The position numbers and the translations under genes were made by a program. Below the pieces are notes generated by a model that was not told where the DNA came from, made no database searches, and saw only the letters and a program-made list of their open reading frames with translations. 62,113 nt of DNA from Acidobacteriaceae bacterium (GTDB lineage: Bacteria > Acidobacteriota > Terriglobia > Terriglobales > Acidobacteriaceae): contig PLCO01000061.1 in NCBI GenBank assembly GCA_003134815.1, positions 1-62,113 of the forward strand, given 5' to 3'. Shown in pieces: positions 53,073-61,929 of the stretch. Each line of letters begins with the position of its first letter. The first letter of the stretch is position 1.

Positions 53073-55379
53073 TCAGCGCCGTTGAAACTCCGGCGACCCC
53101 ATCAGCAACCCCGCCAGCAATTGATCTTCCCTCTCGTACGCATCGGCAGGCGCGCGATTCGCTTTCCGGGCCGCGAGTACCGGCGTCGCCATTAGAGAGT
53201 TCTGGCCGTTCTGCTCCTCAAATTGCTTCAGCGCTGCAGCTCGCGTTGCATCGCTCACGCCGCCCGGCAGCAGCACTTGAGCCAGGCGCGCCTCCTCCGA
53301 CTCCGGCGTGGGAACCACTTGCATGGCGGGCGCGTTGTCGTCCAATGCGCTCATGTCTATATCCGGCGCCCACCCCACGGTAATTCCCGGCAGCTTGTTC
53401 GCAGCCAGCGAGAGGGCAAAGTTCATGCGGTCGACAAGCGCGCCCGTGCTCACCCAGTCGGCCTCGTCCCACTTGTAACCCACCGGCGGAACGCAGCCAT
53501 AGAGCGGCATTCCCATCTGCCGCAGCGAATTTACCAGCGGCTCAAAATTCGTCACGTTCGCGTTGCTGGAGCGCACCGCGCTCACCACATACTCCAGCGG
53601 CGTTTTTACCTTAGCGCTGTCGTTGCTCGCAGACCAGAACTCCGGCGAATGGAACAGCGTTGTCAGGACCGCGGGAATATCGCCGCCGCTAGCCAGATAC
53701 GCTTTCGCCATCCGGTCGACCAGCGCCTGCGGCGGATCGTCGCTTACAAAGCGGATCGCCAGCTTGCGCGAGATGAACTCGGCCGTCGCCGGCCGCGTGG
53801 CCAGCATATGCAGCAGCTCGCGGCCTTCCGCCTCGCCACCATCCTTGATCTTCGCGCCCATCACCTTTTTGGTGCCTGGTTCGTGCCGATTCTCATTGAA
53901 TTGAAATCCGCCGCCCAGTTGCGGCCGATCCACTGTCCAGCCCGTCAACACGCGGGCGACTTGCGTTACATCTGCCTGCGTATATCCGCCGTTCACGCCT
54001 ACAGTGTGCAGCTCCATCAGCTCGCGCGCATAGTTTTCGTTCAAGCCTTCCGGCGCCTGACGCTTGGCGTTCGGCCGGCGCTCATTCACCGTCTTCGCGC
54101 GCTCGGCGGCCAGCGAGTCCGGCCCCATGCTCTGCGCGTTGTCGAGATAAATCATCATTGCCGGACTGTGCGCTACAGCCTCGAGGAGGTCTTCAAACTT
54201 GCCCAGCGCGTGCGGCCGGATGGTGTCGCGCGCGTAGCTCGCCAGGTAGTAGGGCATTTGCTCGTTCTTGCGCAGATACACGTTGAAGTGATTCAGCCAG
54301 AAGTCGGTCATCACTTCTTCAAGCTGCGCGTTCGAATAGATGTCGCGGGTGAGGCGCTCTGCGTTGAGCTCCCTGACCACCGTTTGCTCGGGAGCCGCGA
54401 GGTCCTCGACGGACTCTTTCAAATCCGGGGTCATATTTGCGACAAGTGCAGCGCGCTGCGCGGGCTTGAGCGATTTGATGAAGCTGTCGAAGTGCTCGGG
54501 ATCCATGGCCTGTAGGCGGCGGACTCGATCGGCGGGCGGCAAGGCGAGGATGTTCGCGATCAGCACTGGGTCAGCTGTAGGAGTGGGTGCGGGAGTCAGC
54601 GCGGGAGCCGTCGATGCCGGATTCATTGCCGGAGGAGTCATGGTGTTCGGCGATGAGGTGTCCATTGCTGGAGTAGTTGCTGCGGTCATGTCCGGCTGTG
54701 CTGCTGCAGGTTGCGTCGCCGTGACCGCGTTCGGCGCCATCGCTCCGCCGCTAAAGCCGCCGGAACCATCCATAGCTGCGCCGCTCATGTTGCCTGTCGT
54801 GTTGCTATTTGTGGCTGGAGTTTGCGCTGCGCCCGGCGTGCCCAGTCCCTGATTCGCTGCCGTTTGTTTATCAGCCTTTGCGGCCTTCCTCATTTGGTAT
54901 CGATAGATCTGGTTCTCGTAAACCGCGTGCAGCGTTCCGCTTGGAGGGATATTGATTTTGCCGTCCGCCGCCTGGCGAATGATGGCCGGGCTGGGCATGC
55001 GGAGCAGCAGGTCCTGCGTGCTCCACTGCATAGCGGGATATTGCGCGATGCGCGCATTCAAATCCGTCTCGTCGATGTTGTCAGGATGCAGTTGCTGGTC
55101 GAACCACTTGTCCAGACTCATCGCCCGCACGGCTTCAACGTCGCCGGGCCGCGGGCCAAATGTGAGCCGGTTCAGGGCATGAAGAATGCGCGCGTCGCCC
55201 TGAAGCTGGGTCGATGCGAAGGTCGTTCGGTGCTTTGAGGAGGCGGATGACTGGTCGTTTGACGCTGCATTTGGAGCGGGATTTGAGGCCGACGCCGAAT
55301 CTTGAGCCAGCGCCAGTGGAGCAGGGAAGCACAGGCTCCAGCTGAGGACGGGGGCAATCGCGGCGCGCAAGAAATCCAT
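53073..55379 (-). CDS. DUF1800 domain protein
   Basis: A 768-residue exported protein of DUF1800. A signal peptide (1-26, MDFLRAAIAPVLSWS) is followed by a Ser/Ala-rich linker, then HALNRLTFGPRPGDVEAVRAM, the family's N-terminal mark. A low-complexity Thr/Ala/Pro/Met stretch (about 175-270, e.g. AMDTSSPNTMTPPAMNPA) interrupts the domain. The main body follows with VMTDFWLNHFNVYLRKNEQ, ENYARELMELHTVGVNGGY, GGGFQFNENRHEPGTKKVMG and ARPATAEFISRKLAIRF. ATG 55379 has GGAG 8 nt upstream; the longer frame is spurious. It forms an operon with DUF1501. Function unknown. Confidence 0.9.
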   Translation of the reverse strand: MDFLRAAIAPVLSWSLCFPAPLALAQDSASASNPAPNAASNDQSSASSKHRTTFASTQLQGDARILHALNRLTFGPRPGDVEAVRAMSLDKWFDQQLHPDNIDETDLNARIAQYPAMQWSTQDLLLRMPSPAIIRQAADGKINIPPSGTLHAVYENQIYRYQMRKAAKADKQTAANQGLGTPGAAQTPATNSNTTGNMSGAAMDGSGGFSGGAMAPNAVTATQPAAAQPDMTAATTPAMDTSSPNTMTPPAMNPASTAPALTPAPTPTADPVLIANILALPPADRVRRLQAMDPEHFDSFIKSLKPAQRAALVANMTPDLKESVEDLAAPEQTVVRELNAERLTRDIYSNAQLEEVMTDFWLNHFNVYLRKNEQMPYYLASYARDTIRPHALGKFEDLLEAVAHSPAMMIYLDNAQSMGPDSLAAERAKTVNERRPNAKRQAPEGLNENYARELMELHTVGVNGGYTQADVTQVARVLTGWTVDRPQLGGGFQFNENRHEPGTKKVMGAKIKDGGEAEGRELLHMLATRPATAEFISRKLAIRFVSDDPPQALVDRMAKAYLASGGDIPAVLTTLFHSPEFWSASNDSAKVKTPLEYVVSAVRSSNANVTNFEPLVNSLRQMGMPLYGCVPPVGYKWDEADWVSTGALVDRMNFALSLAANKLPGITVGWAPDIDMSALDDNAPAMQVVPTPESEEARLAQVLLPGGVSDATRAAALKQFEEQNGQNSLMATPVLAARKANRAPADAYEREDQLLAGLLMGSPEFQRR

Positions 55380-55628
55380 CGAATGTGCTCCGGGCTGGGG
55401 AATGGCCAGCATATGCCGCACGGCATGAGCTTACACCTCTTTCAGACGCCATTTTTTGCTGAAAGTTGCGGCTGAGAGTTGTGGTCCTGCCCACGCGTCC
55501 TGCCTAGGTCGTTTGGGGTGGCTTCGGGCTTTGCTCGCTTGTCTACGTGGCTCGTGTTCCTCCTCACGTCCGATCTGCACGCGGCGGTGCTATCATGGCG
55601 CGTCAATTTGAACGGCTTGGAGGAAGAC

Positions 55629-56180
55629 TTGAACAAATCCATCGTTTTCGCGATCACGCTCGCAGTTGGGGCAACGGCGTTTCTTGCGGGGTGCGGACCC
55701 CAGGATAAGAATTCCGGCATTCCGCTAAAGCCCAAATTTACAGGGCCTCCTTACCATCTGGCGTTGGCCACGGCGCCCGCCAAGCCCAACAGGTCGGGCC
55801 TCACCATTCCGGCGATCAAATACACGGCCGATCCTAACGCGCCTTCTGACTCGCTCGACAAGAGAGCCGTCCTTGTCATCCGCATCGACACTTCGAGCCT
55901 GAAGAGCAAAGGAACGATGACGATGGACCAGGTGATCATGGGCGCGGTCGATATTCCCGGCACGGACGGGGCCTTGTCCGCGGACTACATGGACGCGACC
56001 GACCAGAGCCTGGCCACGCTGCTCGAGGAGTACTGCGTGAAGGGGAAGGTGAAGATCACCGTGGCGCTGACCCGGTCATCCTTGTCGAGCACCGCGGGAG
56101 ACTCCGAGATTGACGATAAGCGCCTGACGGATTGGCTGCCGGTTGAGCTGAACTTCAAAAATCCGCATCCGGGGTGCTAG
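55629..56180 (+). CDS. Small lipoprotein of unknown function
   Basis: A predicted 183-residue lipoprotein. The signal peptide ends in FLAGC (Cys22). A Pro-rich stretch then leads to a soluble domain with IPAIKYTADPNAPSDSLD and VIRIDTSSLKSKG. The start is a TTG with a perfect GGAGGA Shine-Dalgarno 5-11 nt upstream, and the frame further upstream is intergenic. No family recognised. It is divergent from the DUF1800 gene and followed by a repeat-rich noncoding region. Confidence 0.6.
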   Translation: MNKSIVFAITLAVGATAFLAGCGPQDKNSGIPLKPKFTGPPYHLALATAPAKPNRSGLTIPAIKYTADPNAPSDSLDKRAVLVIRIDTSSLKSKGTMTMDQVIMGAVDIPGTDGALSADYMDATDQSLATLLEEYCVKGKVKITVALTRSSLSSTAGDSEIDDKRLTDWLPVELNFKNPHPGC

Positions 56181-56317
56181 CGAGGCACCGCCCGACATGC
56201 GTTCACTGGCGCGGTAATTGGGCCGGCAATCGGGCGCGCGATCGGGCGTGACGGGGATTTCGCGGAGCACCCGAAAAGGGCCTCGGAGCGGCCGAAATTG
56301 GCCGGTTTGTGCAACAA

Positions 56318-56371
56318 AATCAACAAAAATCGACAAATTTCGCAACGGCTTTTAGGAAGTTTTTGTTGATT
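56318..56371. repeat. AT-rich 12-bp perfect inverted repeat
   Basis: AATCAACAAAAA (56318-56329) pairs with TTTTTGTTGATT (56360-56371) across a 30-nt spacer. Its composition stands out in a GC-rich genome. It may be a regulator operator, an element end or a terminator of the lipoprotein transcript. Confidence 0.75.
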
Positions 56372-56702
56372 ATAAACGAGTTAGCTTCTATTTCTGTCCC
56401 GTGGGTATAGGGAAATCATACCTTGATCGATCTTGCACCTCCGAAACGTCGGGTGGTGAGGCCGGCGCCGCATTTTTGACCCTTGCTCGCATCTTCCGCA
56501 GCTAAGACAAGTGTAGAGACTTTGCGGAAATAATCGGCGAAGTTGGGCGGGAAAATCTTGGAGTGGTAAGTGATTTTAGATTGAGAGAGTTAAGGTGCAA
56601 AGGGGGCCAGCTTATGGAGGCGAGGGGCTTGACGGCAGATGGCGGGGATGCGGTCAACGGCTGGCGCGCATGGTGTTACGACATACGGATCGAAATCGTC
56701 CG

Positions 56703-56785
56703 GCCCTACGGGGCGGATGCGATTTGATCTTTCGTTATCCCAGGGTTTCACCCTGGGCTATTTTCGGTGCGTCCCTACGGGACGC
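56703..56785. repeat. REP-like palindrome cluster
   Basis: Three short palindromes in 83 bp: GCCC-TACG-GGGC (56703-56714), CCCAGGG-TTTCA-CCCTGGG (56739-56757) and GCGTCCC-TAC-GGGACGC (56769-56785). The last two are perfect 7-bp stems. From general knowledge, such CCCAGGG...CCCTGGG and CCCTACGGG strings recur in Acidobacteria, Verrucomicrobia and Planctomycetes genomes like REP elements; I could not check copies here. Confidence 0.6.
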
Positions 56786-56856
56786 CGAGCGGACGGGGGA
56801 AAAAGGGAACGTTCTGCCCCGGTCAGATCGAAAACTCAAGGTTGGAGATGTGCGAT

Positions 56857-56885
56857 CCCTGGTCCCCAAATGCAAGGGACCAGGG
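56857..56885. terminator. 10-bp inverted repeat near the carboxypeptidase-like gene end
   Basis: CCCTGGTCCC (56857-56866) and GGGACCAGGG (56876-56885) are perfect complements with a 9-nt loop. It lies ~50 bp beyond the stop of the minus-strand gene at 56933, so it could terminate that transcript, though the unit also resembles the dispersed GGGAC strings. Confidence 0.45.
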
Positions 56886-56932
56886 GCACCCGGCACCCGG
56901 CTTTTCAATTAAATCCGACATCCGGTCGCCCG

Positions 56933-57712
56933 TCACCAGCGTTTCTTCATTGGCCGCGAAGGGAGCGCGTTGAGGTTGAGCAAGGGCTGGAGCAGGATAA
57001 AAACTGGCTCAGGTACGCCAAGGCGAATGTCCGGGGAGGGATTGAAGAGCACCACATCGCAAAGCGCCTTCACTCGCAACATCGCCTCGACGGTTCTGCC
57101 GACCGCATTGGGTACTTCGATCCTGTGAGTCCACTTTTCGAAACCTGGTTCAGTGACAACAATCGTGTGAATTCCGCCGGGGAGATCAGATGATGCACGA
57201 CCTCGGTCGTCCGTCATCAGAATCGGTCCTTGGGAGGGGGATGAAGGGTCGACCTTAATTTGTGCGCCGGGGACATACCCTCCAGCAGTGTCCTCTACGA
57301 AGACTGCGATGCGGCCTTGGGCAGGTTTCTGTACCTCCGTCGACTCGACTTCCGCGCAAGTGGGCGAGCACTTGCTGGGACAACCACCTATCTGCATTTT
57401 GACTTTGAATATCTGGGCCCGCTGATCCTGGACCTGAATTTTTCTTGTCTCCGGACAGAAACCCTGAGCGGTCACTGTCAAGGTACTGTCCCAAGGCCCG
57501 GGTCTCTGGTCGAGGCTGATTTCGCCATTCTGGTCAGTCTCTCCGCCGACTGGACCGGTACATTCAGGCCCAATGTCTACTTGTGCGCCCGGGATCGGAG
57601 CGCCCGTCAAGTCTGTGACTTGAAGCGTAACGATGGATTGTAGGTTTTGTTGAGCGCAAGCTAAGGGAGCAAACGCGATGAGAAGCACGGCGGCAATGCG
57701 AACAGCGGCCAT
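56933..57712 (-). CDS. Exported protein with two carboxypeptidase-regulatory-like domains
   Basis: A 259-residue secreted protein. A signal peptide (1-20, AAVLLIAFAPLACA) is followed by two Ig-like carboxypeptidase-regulatory-like modules. The first is VTLQVTDLTGAPIPGAQVDIG with GETDQNGEISLD; the second is IAVFVEDTAGGYVPGAQIKVD with MTDDRGRASSDLPGG. A Cys-rich turn between them (GGCPSKCSPTCAE) may form disulfides. Such modules are typical adhesion or stalk domains in Acidobacteria. ATG 57712 begins at the signal peptide; the longer frame is spurious. It lies 56 bp downstream of the anti-sigma gene, so it is a possible target or member of that operon. Confidence 0.7.
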   Translation of the reverse strand: MAAVRIAAVLLIAFAPLACAQQNLQSIVTLQVTDLTGAPIPGAQVDIGPECTGPVGGETDQNGEISLDQRPGPWDSTLTVTAQGFCPETRKIQVQDQRAQIFKVKMQIGGCPSKCSPTCAEVESTEVQKPAQGRIAVFVEDTAGGYVPGAQIKVDPSSPSQGPILMTDDRGRASSDLPGGIHTIVVTEPGFEKWTHRIEVPNAVGRTVEAMLRVKALCDVVLFNPSPDIRLGVPEPVFILLQPLLNLNALPSRPMKKRW

Positions 57713-57768
57713 GGAGCAAGTCCTGATGCAGATAGGGAGTGGACGGGAATCAAGCCGAAAAGAAAGCC

Positions 57769-58005
57769 CTAGCGGACTTTTTTGCAATTTTCCATGATGG
57801 CGGTGTGGAGGCGCTCGCTGACTTCCGTGGGAAGCTCGTAGACCTCGTGGCACTGGAAGATTTCGATGGTTTTGCGTGTGGTGTTCAGGACCACTTCGCA
57901 GTGGCCGCATTTGCGCAGGTGAAGTTCGATCTCGATGCGCGTTTCGACGGCGATGGATTCGTCGATTACATCGTCGAGGATTGTGAGGAACTCAGTGCAG
58001 GTCAT
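57769..58005 (-). CDS. Soluble zinc-binding anti-sigma factor
   Basis: A 78-residue ZAS-type anti-sigma factor. It has the zinc motif C3...H29-x3-C33-x2-C36 (HLRKCGHC), the pattern of zf-HC2 domains that grip ECF sigma factors. There is no membrane segment, so it is cytosolic and may sense redox state through the Cys/His zinc site, as RsrA does. Its start overlaps the sigma gene's stop by 4 bp (ATGA), giving coupled production of both. Confidence 0.9.
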   Translation of the reverse strand: MTCTEFLTILDDVIDESIAVETRIEIELHLRKCGHCEVVLNTTRKTIEIFQCHEVYELPTEVSERLHTAIMENCKKVR

Positions 58006-58667
58006 GCTTCAGCTCCGTCTCCGTTTGGCGCCGCGGCCGCCTGTGCAATTGCCGGAGCTTTTCTGCCAAAGTAGCGCGTGAGCCGCTCGCGCAGTTGCAG
58101 GCGCGCCCGCAGCAGGCGCGACTTGACGGCCGGAACGCTCAGGCCGAGCGTCTCTGCGGTCTCTTCCGTCGAGAGACCTTCCACATCGCGAAGCGCAAAA
58201 ACTACGCGAAAGCCCTGCGGCAGGCCTTGAATGGTTTTGCGCAAAATCTCGGCCAACTCGGACTGCGTGTAGTTCTGTTCCGGATTGGGAGCCCAGTCGG
58301 CGAAGTCGCGAGGCACGCTGCCCTCGTCGGTCTGCACGTCCTCGTCCATGGAGACGAGTTTGCCGGTGCGCCGCTTGCGCAGCCGCATCAGACTCTCGTT
58401 TACCGCGATTCGCACCAACCATGTGTAGAATTTCGAATTCCCCTGAAACTGATCCAGCTTCTCGTACGCCTTCAAAAACGCGTCCTGCATCACGTCTTCA
58501 GCGTCTTCGCGGTTTTGCGTAATGTGCTGCGCAATCCTGAAGATCTGCCGCTCGTACTTGCGGACCAGCGTGTCGTAGGCTGCCACATCGCCGGCGCGAA
58601 CCTGTGCCACCAAGGCCACGTCGGGATGAGGCTCGTCTTGTACCGCAATTGGTTGGATGGTTGACAT
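58002..58667 (-). CDS. ECF-family RNA polymerase sigma factor
   Basis: A 221-residue sigma-70 ECF factor. Region 2 is YERQIFRIAQHITQNREDAEDVMQDAFLKAYEKL (DNA melting and -10 recognition), with FYTWLVRIAVNESLMRLRKRR. Region 4 is LPQGFRVVFALRDVEGLSTEETAETLGLSVPAVKSRLLRAR (-35 recognition). A linker rich in acidic residues connects them. It starts the operon sigma, anti-sigma and carboxypeptidase-like protein, divergent from the Slt gene. Group assignment would need a tree. Confidence 0.93.
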   Translation of the reverse strand: MSTIQPIAVQDEPHPDVALVAQVRAGDVAAYDTLVRKYERQIFRIAQHITQNREDAEDVMQDAFLKAYEKLDQFQGNSKFYTWLVRIAVNESLMRLRKRRTGKLVSMDEDVQTDEGSVPRDFADWAPNPEQNYTQSELAEILRKTIQGLPQGFRVVFALRDVEGLSTEETAETLGLSVPAVKSRLLRARLQLRERLTRYFGRKAPAIAQAAAAPNGDGAEA

Positions 58668-58894
58668 GGGAGTTGGTTCCAGAAAGATGCAGCGAAAGTT
58701 GCAGGCTGGTTAGCGCCTGAGATCCTGTTTGGCCGGGGTCGTTAGGCTTTTCCTGGATCCGGGGAGAAGCCCGGCAAAAGATGAGTGTAACGGACGCAGG
58801 CGTCTGGAACCAAACCGGGCCGCGACGGTCGCACAGTTACGCAAGTGATTCCCCGCGTCGTTCGCTTGCGTCCAATCGGGCATAGAGTGGAACT

Positions 58895-61405
58895 ATGAGT
58901 TGTTTGCCTCCCTTATCGCGTGTCAAATCGCCTGCTTTGCGGCCTGCGCTTGCGGCCCTGGCGGCATTGCTGTTGGTCTTCGCCGTTTCACTCACGCCGG
59001 CGCAATCGACTTCGACTCCGGCAGCCAATTCGCCATCCGCCGCAAACCCGCCGGTTCCGGCCGCGACTGCGCACGTTCCCGCGGCTGCGGGGTCTGATCC
59101 GGCAGCGAGTCCAAAGAGTTCGGCCGGGGCTGGTTCGGCTGGCACAGCGGGGGCCGGCAAGCCCAGATCATCAGGGAAGAAGACTCGGCCTGGCCACACA
59201 GCGGGCCACTCGACGACTCACTCGTCGGGCCACTCGTCGACCCACACTTCTGGCCGCGCGGCACGGCTGGCGCGGACGGCGCGGTTGAAACTGGCATTTG
59301 TCGCGTCAAAGGAGCTGCAGCCGATGGCGCAGCAACTGGCGACGCTGCGCACGCCGGCTGCGTATGCGGGAGTGGCCGCCTACGCGCACAGCCATACCGG
59401 AGAGGCAGCCGCAGCGGCTTATCTGGCGCTGGGCCATGCCTACCTGCTGGACAAACGCTATGCCGAGGCTGAGACGGCTCTCGCGCAGGCGCGGCACGCC
59501 GACGGTGAGCTGGCGGATTATGCGGATTTTCTTGACGCCGAGGCTAGCCATGCTGCCGGAGACGACGCAGTCGCCGAGACCATCCTGCGAGGGTACAGCG
59601 AGCGGTATCCGGAGAGCATCTTTGATGTGCAGGCGCCTGAGCTGGAAGCGAACGTGTTGCTGGCGGCGGGCAACCGGACCGGCGCGCGGCAAGTGCTGGC
59701 GGCAGCCGCCGGTACTGCGGCGGCGCAGCGGCCAGGTTTTCAACTGGTGGAAGGCGAAGTGGAGGAGGCTCTTGGGCAGCAGCAGGCAGCGGAAGGGACC
59801 TTCAAAGAGGTCTTGTTGGGTCACCCATTGAGTGAGGAAGCGCAGACGGCGCGCGCCAAGCTCACGGAGATGGGAGCGGAACCTACACTGACCGTTGCCG
59901 ATTTGCGCAGTCTTGCTGACGCCTACTACAACGCCGGCCGCTACGCGGAAGCGTCACAGCAGTTCCAGGCTCTGGCACGCAACCCGAATCTCAATGCCGC
60001 AGCTCTTGACAGCTTTGCAGTGGCCGAGGCGGCCTGCCTGTTGAAGCTGAAGCGGCTTAGCGAATCTGAGGCGACGGCCCTGCCGGACACAGCCGACGAA
60101 AACGGCGCGCACCGACTGGATTTGTTGATGGAGCTGGCCCGCGGCCGCGACGACACAGACCGTCAGAAGCAGATTGTGACCGAGATGGAATCCCGGTTTC
60201 CGCACAGCCCGTGGCTGGCCGATGCGCTGTTTTCTGCCGGCAATATGTACATGCTGAAGCGCGATTACCCAACGGCGATCCAGTATTACAGCGAGCTTGC
60301 CGCGCGGTTTCCGGGAGACAAAAACGCCGCGGCTGCGCACTGGCGCTCTGGCTGGCTGAGCTACCGGATGGGGCAATTTGCCGCCGCGGAGAGAATCTTC
60401 GCAGAGCAAATTCGCCTTTATCCTGCCGCCGTGGAGACTGTGTCTGCGCTTTACTGGCGCGGGCGCCTGTATGAAACGCTGGATCATAATGCGCAACTTG
60501 CAGCCACAAACTACCGCACCATTGTTCGCGCGTATCAGCACTTTTTCTACGCGCAAATGTCGCGGAAGCGGCTGGCGTCGCTGGGCAGCGCGCAACCCGT
60601 ATCTCAACCGGAGCTCGATCGCTTCCAGCCCGCTCCGCAGCCGCACCTGGTTGACGCTTTCCCCGAGGACAGCCCTCATTTAGCCAAGGCGCGTCTGCTG
60701 GCCAACGCCGGCCTGAACGAATATATCGCGCAGGAGATCAAAGCCGATCCTGATTCCGCGTCGTGGAGCGCACTGGCCGAAGCGCAGATTTACTCGTCGT
60801 ACGGCGAGACGTTCCGCGCTGTTCGGTCGCTTAAGCGGGCACTGCCGGGCGCAGCTTCTGCGTCCATTGAGTCCGTTCCGCTTGCCTACTGGCGCATTCT
60901 GTTTCCTGAGCCATGGTGGGATACGATCGAGGCGGAGTCGGCAAAGAATAATCTTGATCCCTACTTCGTGGCCTCGCTGATCCGGCAGGAGTCGGAGTTC
61001 GATCCTTCCGCGATCTCACGCGCCAACGCATACGGGTTGATGCAATTGCTTCCTTCGGTGGGAAAAAAGATGGCCCACGAAGAGGGGATCACCTCCTTCC
61101 AGACCTTTCAACTACTTGACCCGACCATGAACATCCGGCTGGGGACGCGTTACCTGCGCCAGACGCTCGACCGCTTCGGCGGCGTGCCGGAGTACGCGCT
61201 TGCCGCTTACAACGCGGGCGACAGTCGCGTGGCCGATTGGGAGGCGGCCGGGCCCTATTCGGGAATCGATGAGTTTGTTGAGTCGATCCCGTTTACCGAG
61301 ACGCGGGAATACGTCGAGGCCATTTTGCGGAATGAGGAGACCTACAGGGCGATCGACGATTTTGCCCGCACACACGGCGAGCAGGCTACGGCGGCTACAC
61401 GATAG
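58895..61405 (+). CDS. Slt70-like lytic transglycosylase with TPR-like superhelix
   Basis: A predicted 836-residue periplasmic peptidoglycan lytic transglycosylase. A signal peptide (about 1-37) is followed by an Ala/Pro/Thr-rich linker with a His/Ser/Thr repeat (100-120, THSSGHSSTHTSG). A large alpha-superhelix of TPR-like units covers about 140-640 (AAYLALGHAYLLDKRYAEAE, AEQIRLYPAAVE). The C-terminal SLT domain has catalytic Glu699 in LIRQESEFDPSAISRANAYGLMQLLP, then NIRLGTRYLRQTLDRFGG and ALAAYNAGDSRV. It would cleave the glycan between MurNAc and GlcNAc. It is 227 bp from the divergent sigma gene. Confidence 0.93.
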   Translation: MSCLPPLSRVKSPALRPALAALAALLLVFAVSLTPAQSTSTPAANSPSAANPPVPAATAHVPAAAGSDPAASPKSSAGAGSAGTAGAGKPRSSGKKTRPGHTAGHSTTHSSGHSSTHTSGRAARLARTARLKLAFVASKELQPMAQQLATLRTPAAYAGVAAYAHSHTGEAAAAAYLALGHAYLLDKRYAEAETALAQARHADGELADYADFLDAEASHAAGDDAVAETILRGYSERYPESIFDVQAPELEANVLLAAGNRTGARQVLAAAAGTAAAQRPGFQLVEGEVEEALGQQQAAEGTFKEVLLGHPLSEEAQTARAKLTEMGAEPTLTVADLRSLADAYYNAGRYAEASQQFQALARNPNLNAAALDSFAVAEAACLLKLKRLSESEATALPDTADENGAHRLDLLMELARGRDDTDRQKQIVTEMESRFPHSPWLADALFSAGNMYMLKRDYPTAIQYYSELAARFPGDKNAAAAHWRSGWLSYRMGQFAAAERIFAEQIRLYPAAVETVSALYWRGRLYETLDHNAQLAATNYRTIVRAYQHFFYAQMSRKRLASLGSAQPVSQPELDRFQPAPQPHLVDAFPEDSPHLAKARLLANAGLNEYIAQEIKADPDSASWSALAEAQIYSSYGETFRAVRSLKRALPGAASASIESVPLAYWRILFPEPWWDTIEAESAKNNLDPYFVASLIRQESEFDPSAISRANAYGLMQLLPSVGKKMAHEEGITSFQTFQLLDPTMNIRLGTRYLRQTLDRFGGVPEYALAAYNAGDSRVADWEAAGPYSGIDEFVESIPFTETREYVEAILRNEETYRAIDDFARTHGEQATAATR

Positions 61406-61665
61406 TGTCAGATTGCGGACTTTGGCTTGAACTTTGCGGGCTACGACTTTTGGGGGAATCCCAGTTGTTACTGCCGGGCTTTGATTCGAATTGACATTAT
61501 CGTTCCTGCCCGGCAAGACTCTACTAAACCGGAAACATGCATCTAACACTGGCAAGTGTTTCGCAGCCTGCTTATCCCGAGAAGAAAAGAGCCTGGCGGA
61601 AACAGAGGCCTGGCTCGGCGCATCATCAACCATGGGGCAACCCTAGAGCAACCCTGGAGGGAACG

Positions 61666-61929
61666 ATGTCAGCCGACTTGAGTTTTCTTGAGGAATGGAT
61701 CCCCGAACGCATGGACCCTGGGACGATTTTTGTCCTGGAAAATCAGGCCAAACTGGGCCAGGCCCAGAATCCATACGTAGCCGTGATGTCGTGCCCGCGG
61801 TGCGGCACGCTGGGGCTGATTACTCGCCGCCAGCTTGGCGGCGGTGAGGCGATGATTTGCGGAGGCGACGTCTGTTCGGCCGAGTACCGGCTTGACGGCG
61901 AATCGATCTGCTACAGGTCAAGTCAATAG
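61666..61929 (+). CDS. 87-aa zinc-ribbon-like small protein
   Basis: An 87-residue protein with two Cys pairs, CPRC (about 43-46) and CGGDVC (about 66-71), likely a zinc ribbon. The rest is SADLSFLEEWIPERMDPGT and C-terminal YRLDGESICYRSS. The ATG at 61666 has a GGAGGGAACG Shine-Dalgarno; the frame to 61537 is not supported. I do not recognise the family; short Cys-pair proteins like this are common in Acidobacteria. Preceded by 260 bp without a gene. Confidence 0.65.
   Translation: MSADLSFLEEWIPERMDPGTIFVLENQAKLGQAQNPYVAVMSCPRCGTLGLITRRQLGGGEAMICGGDVCSAEYRLDGESICYRSSQ

Larger units (their letters stand above)
56181..56932. other. 752-bp noncoding stretch rich in inverted repeats
   Basis: No convincing gene; frames such as 56595-56912 look like chance. 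Within it are a 12-bp AT-rich perfect inverted repeat (56318-56371), a cluster of three GC-rich palindromes (56703-56785) and a 10-bp perfect inverted repeat (56857-56885). The first ~200 bp after the lipoprotein stop are AT-richer than the rest of the window. Confidence 0.6.

Noticed and set aside
53223..54515. 430-aa plus-strand frame opposite DUF1800
   Set aside because: Composition shadow: Arg/His-rich, no domain, overlaps a well-supported gene entirely.
56595..57193. Plus-strand frames in the repeat-rich stretch
   Set aside because: Arg/Gly-rich translations spanning palindromes and ending inside the opposite gene; no initiation signal.
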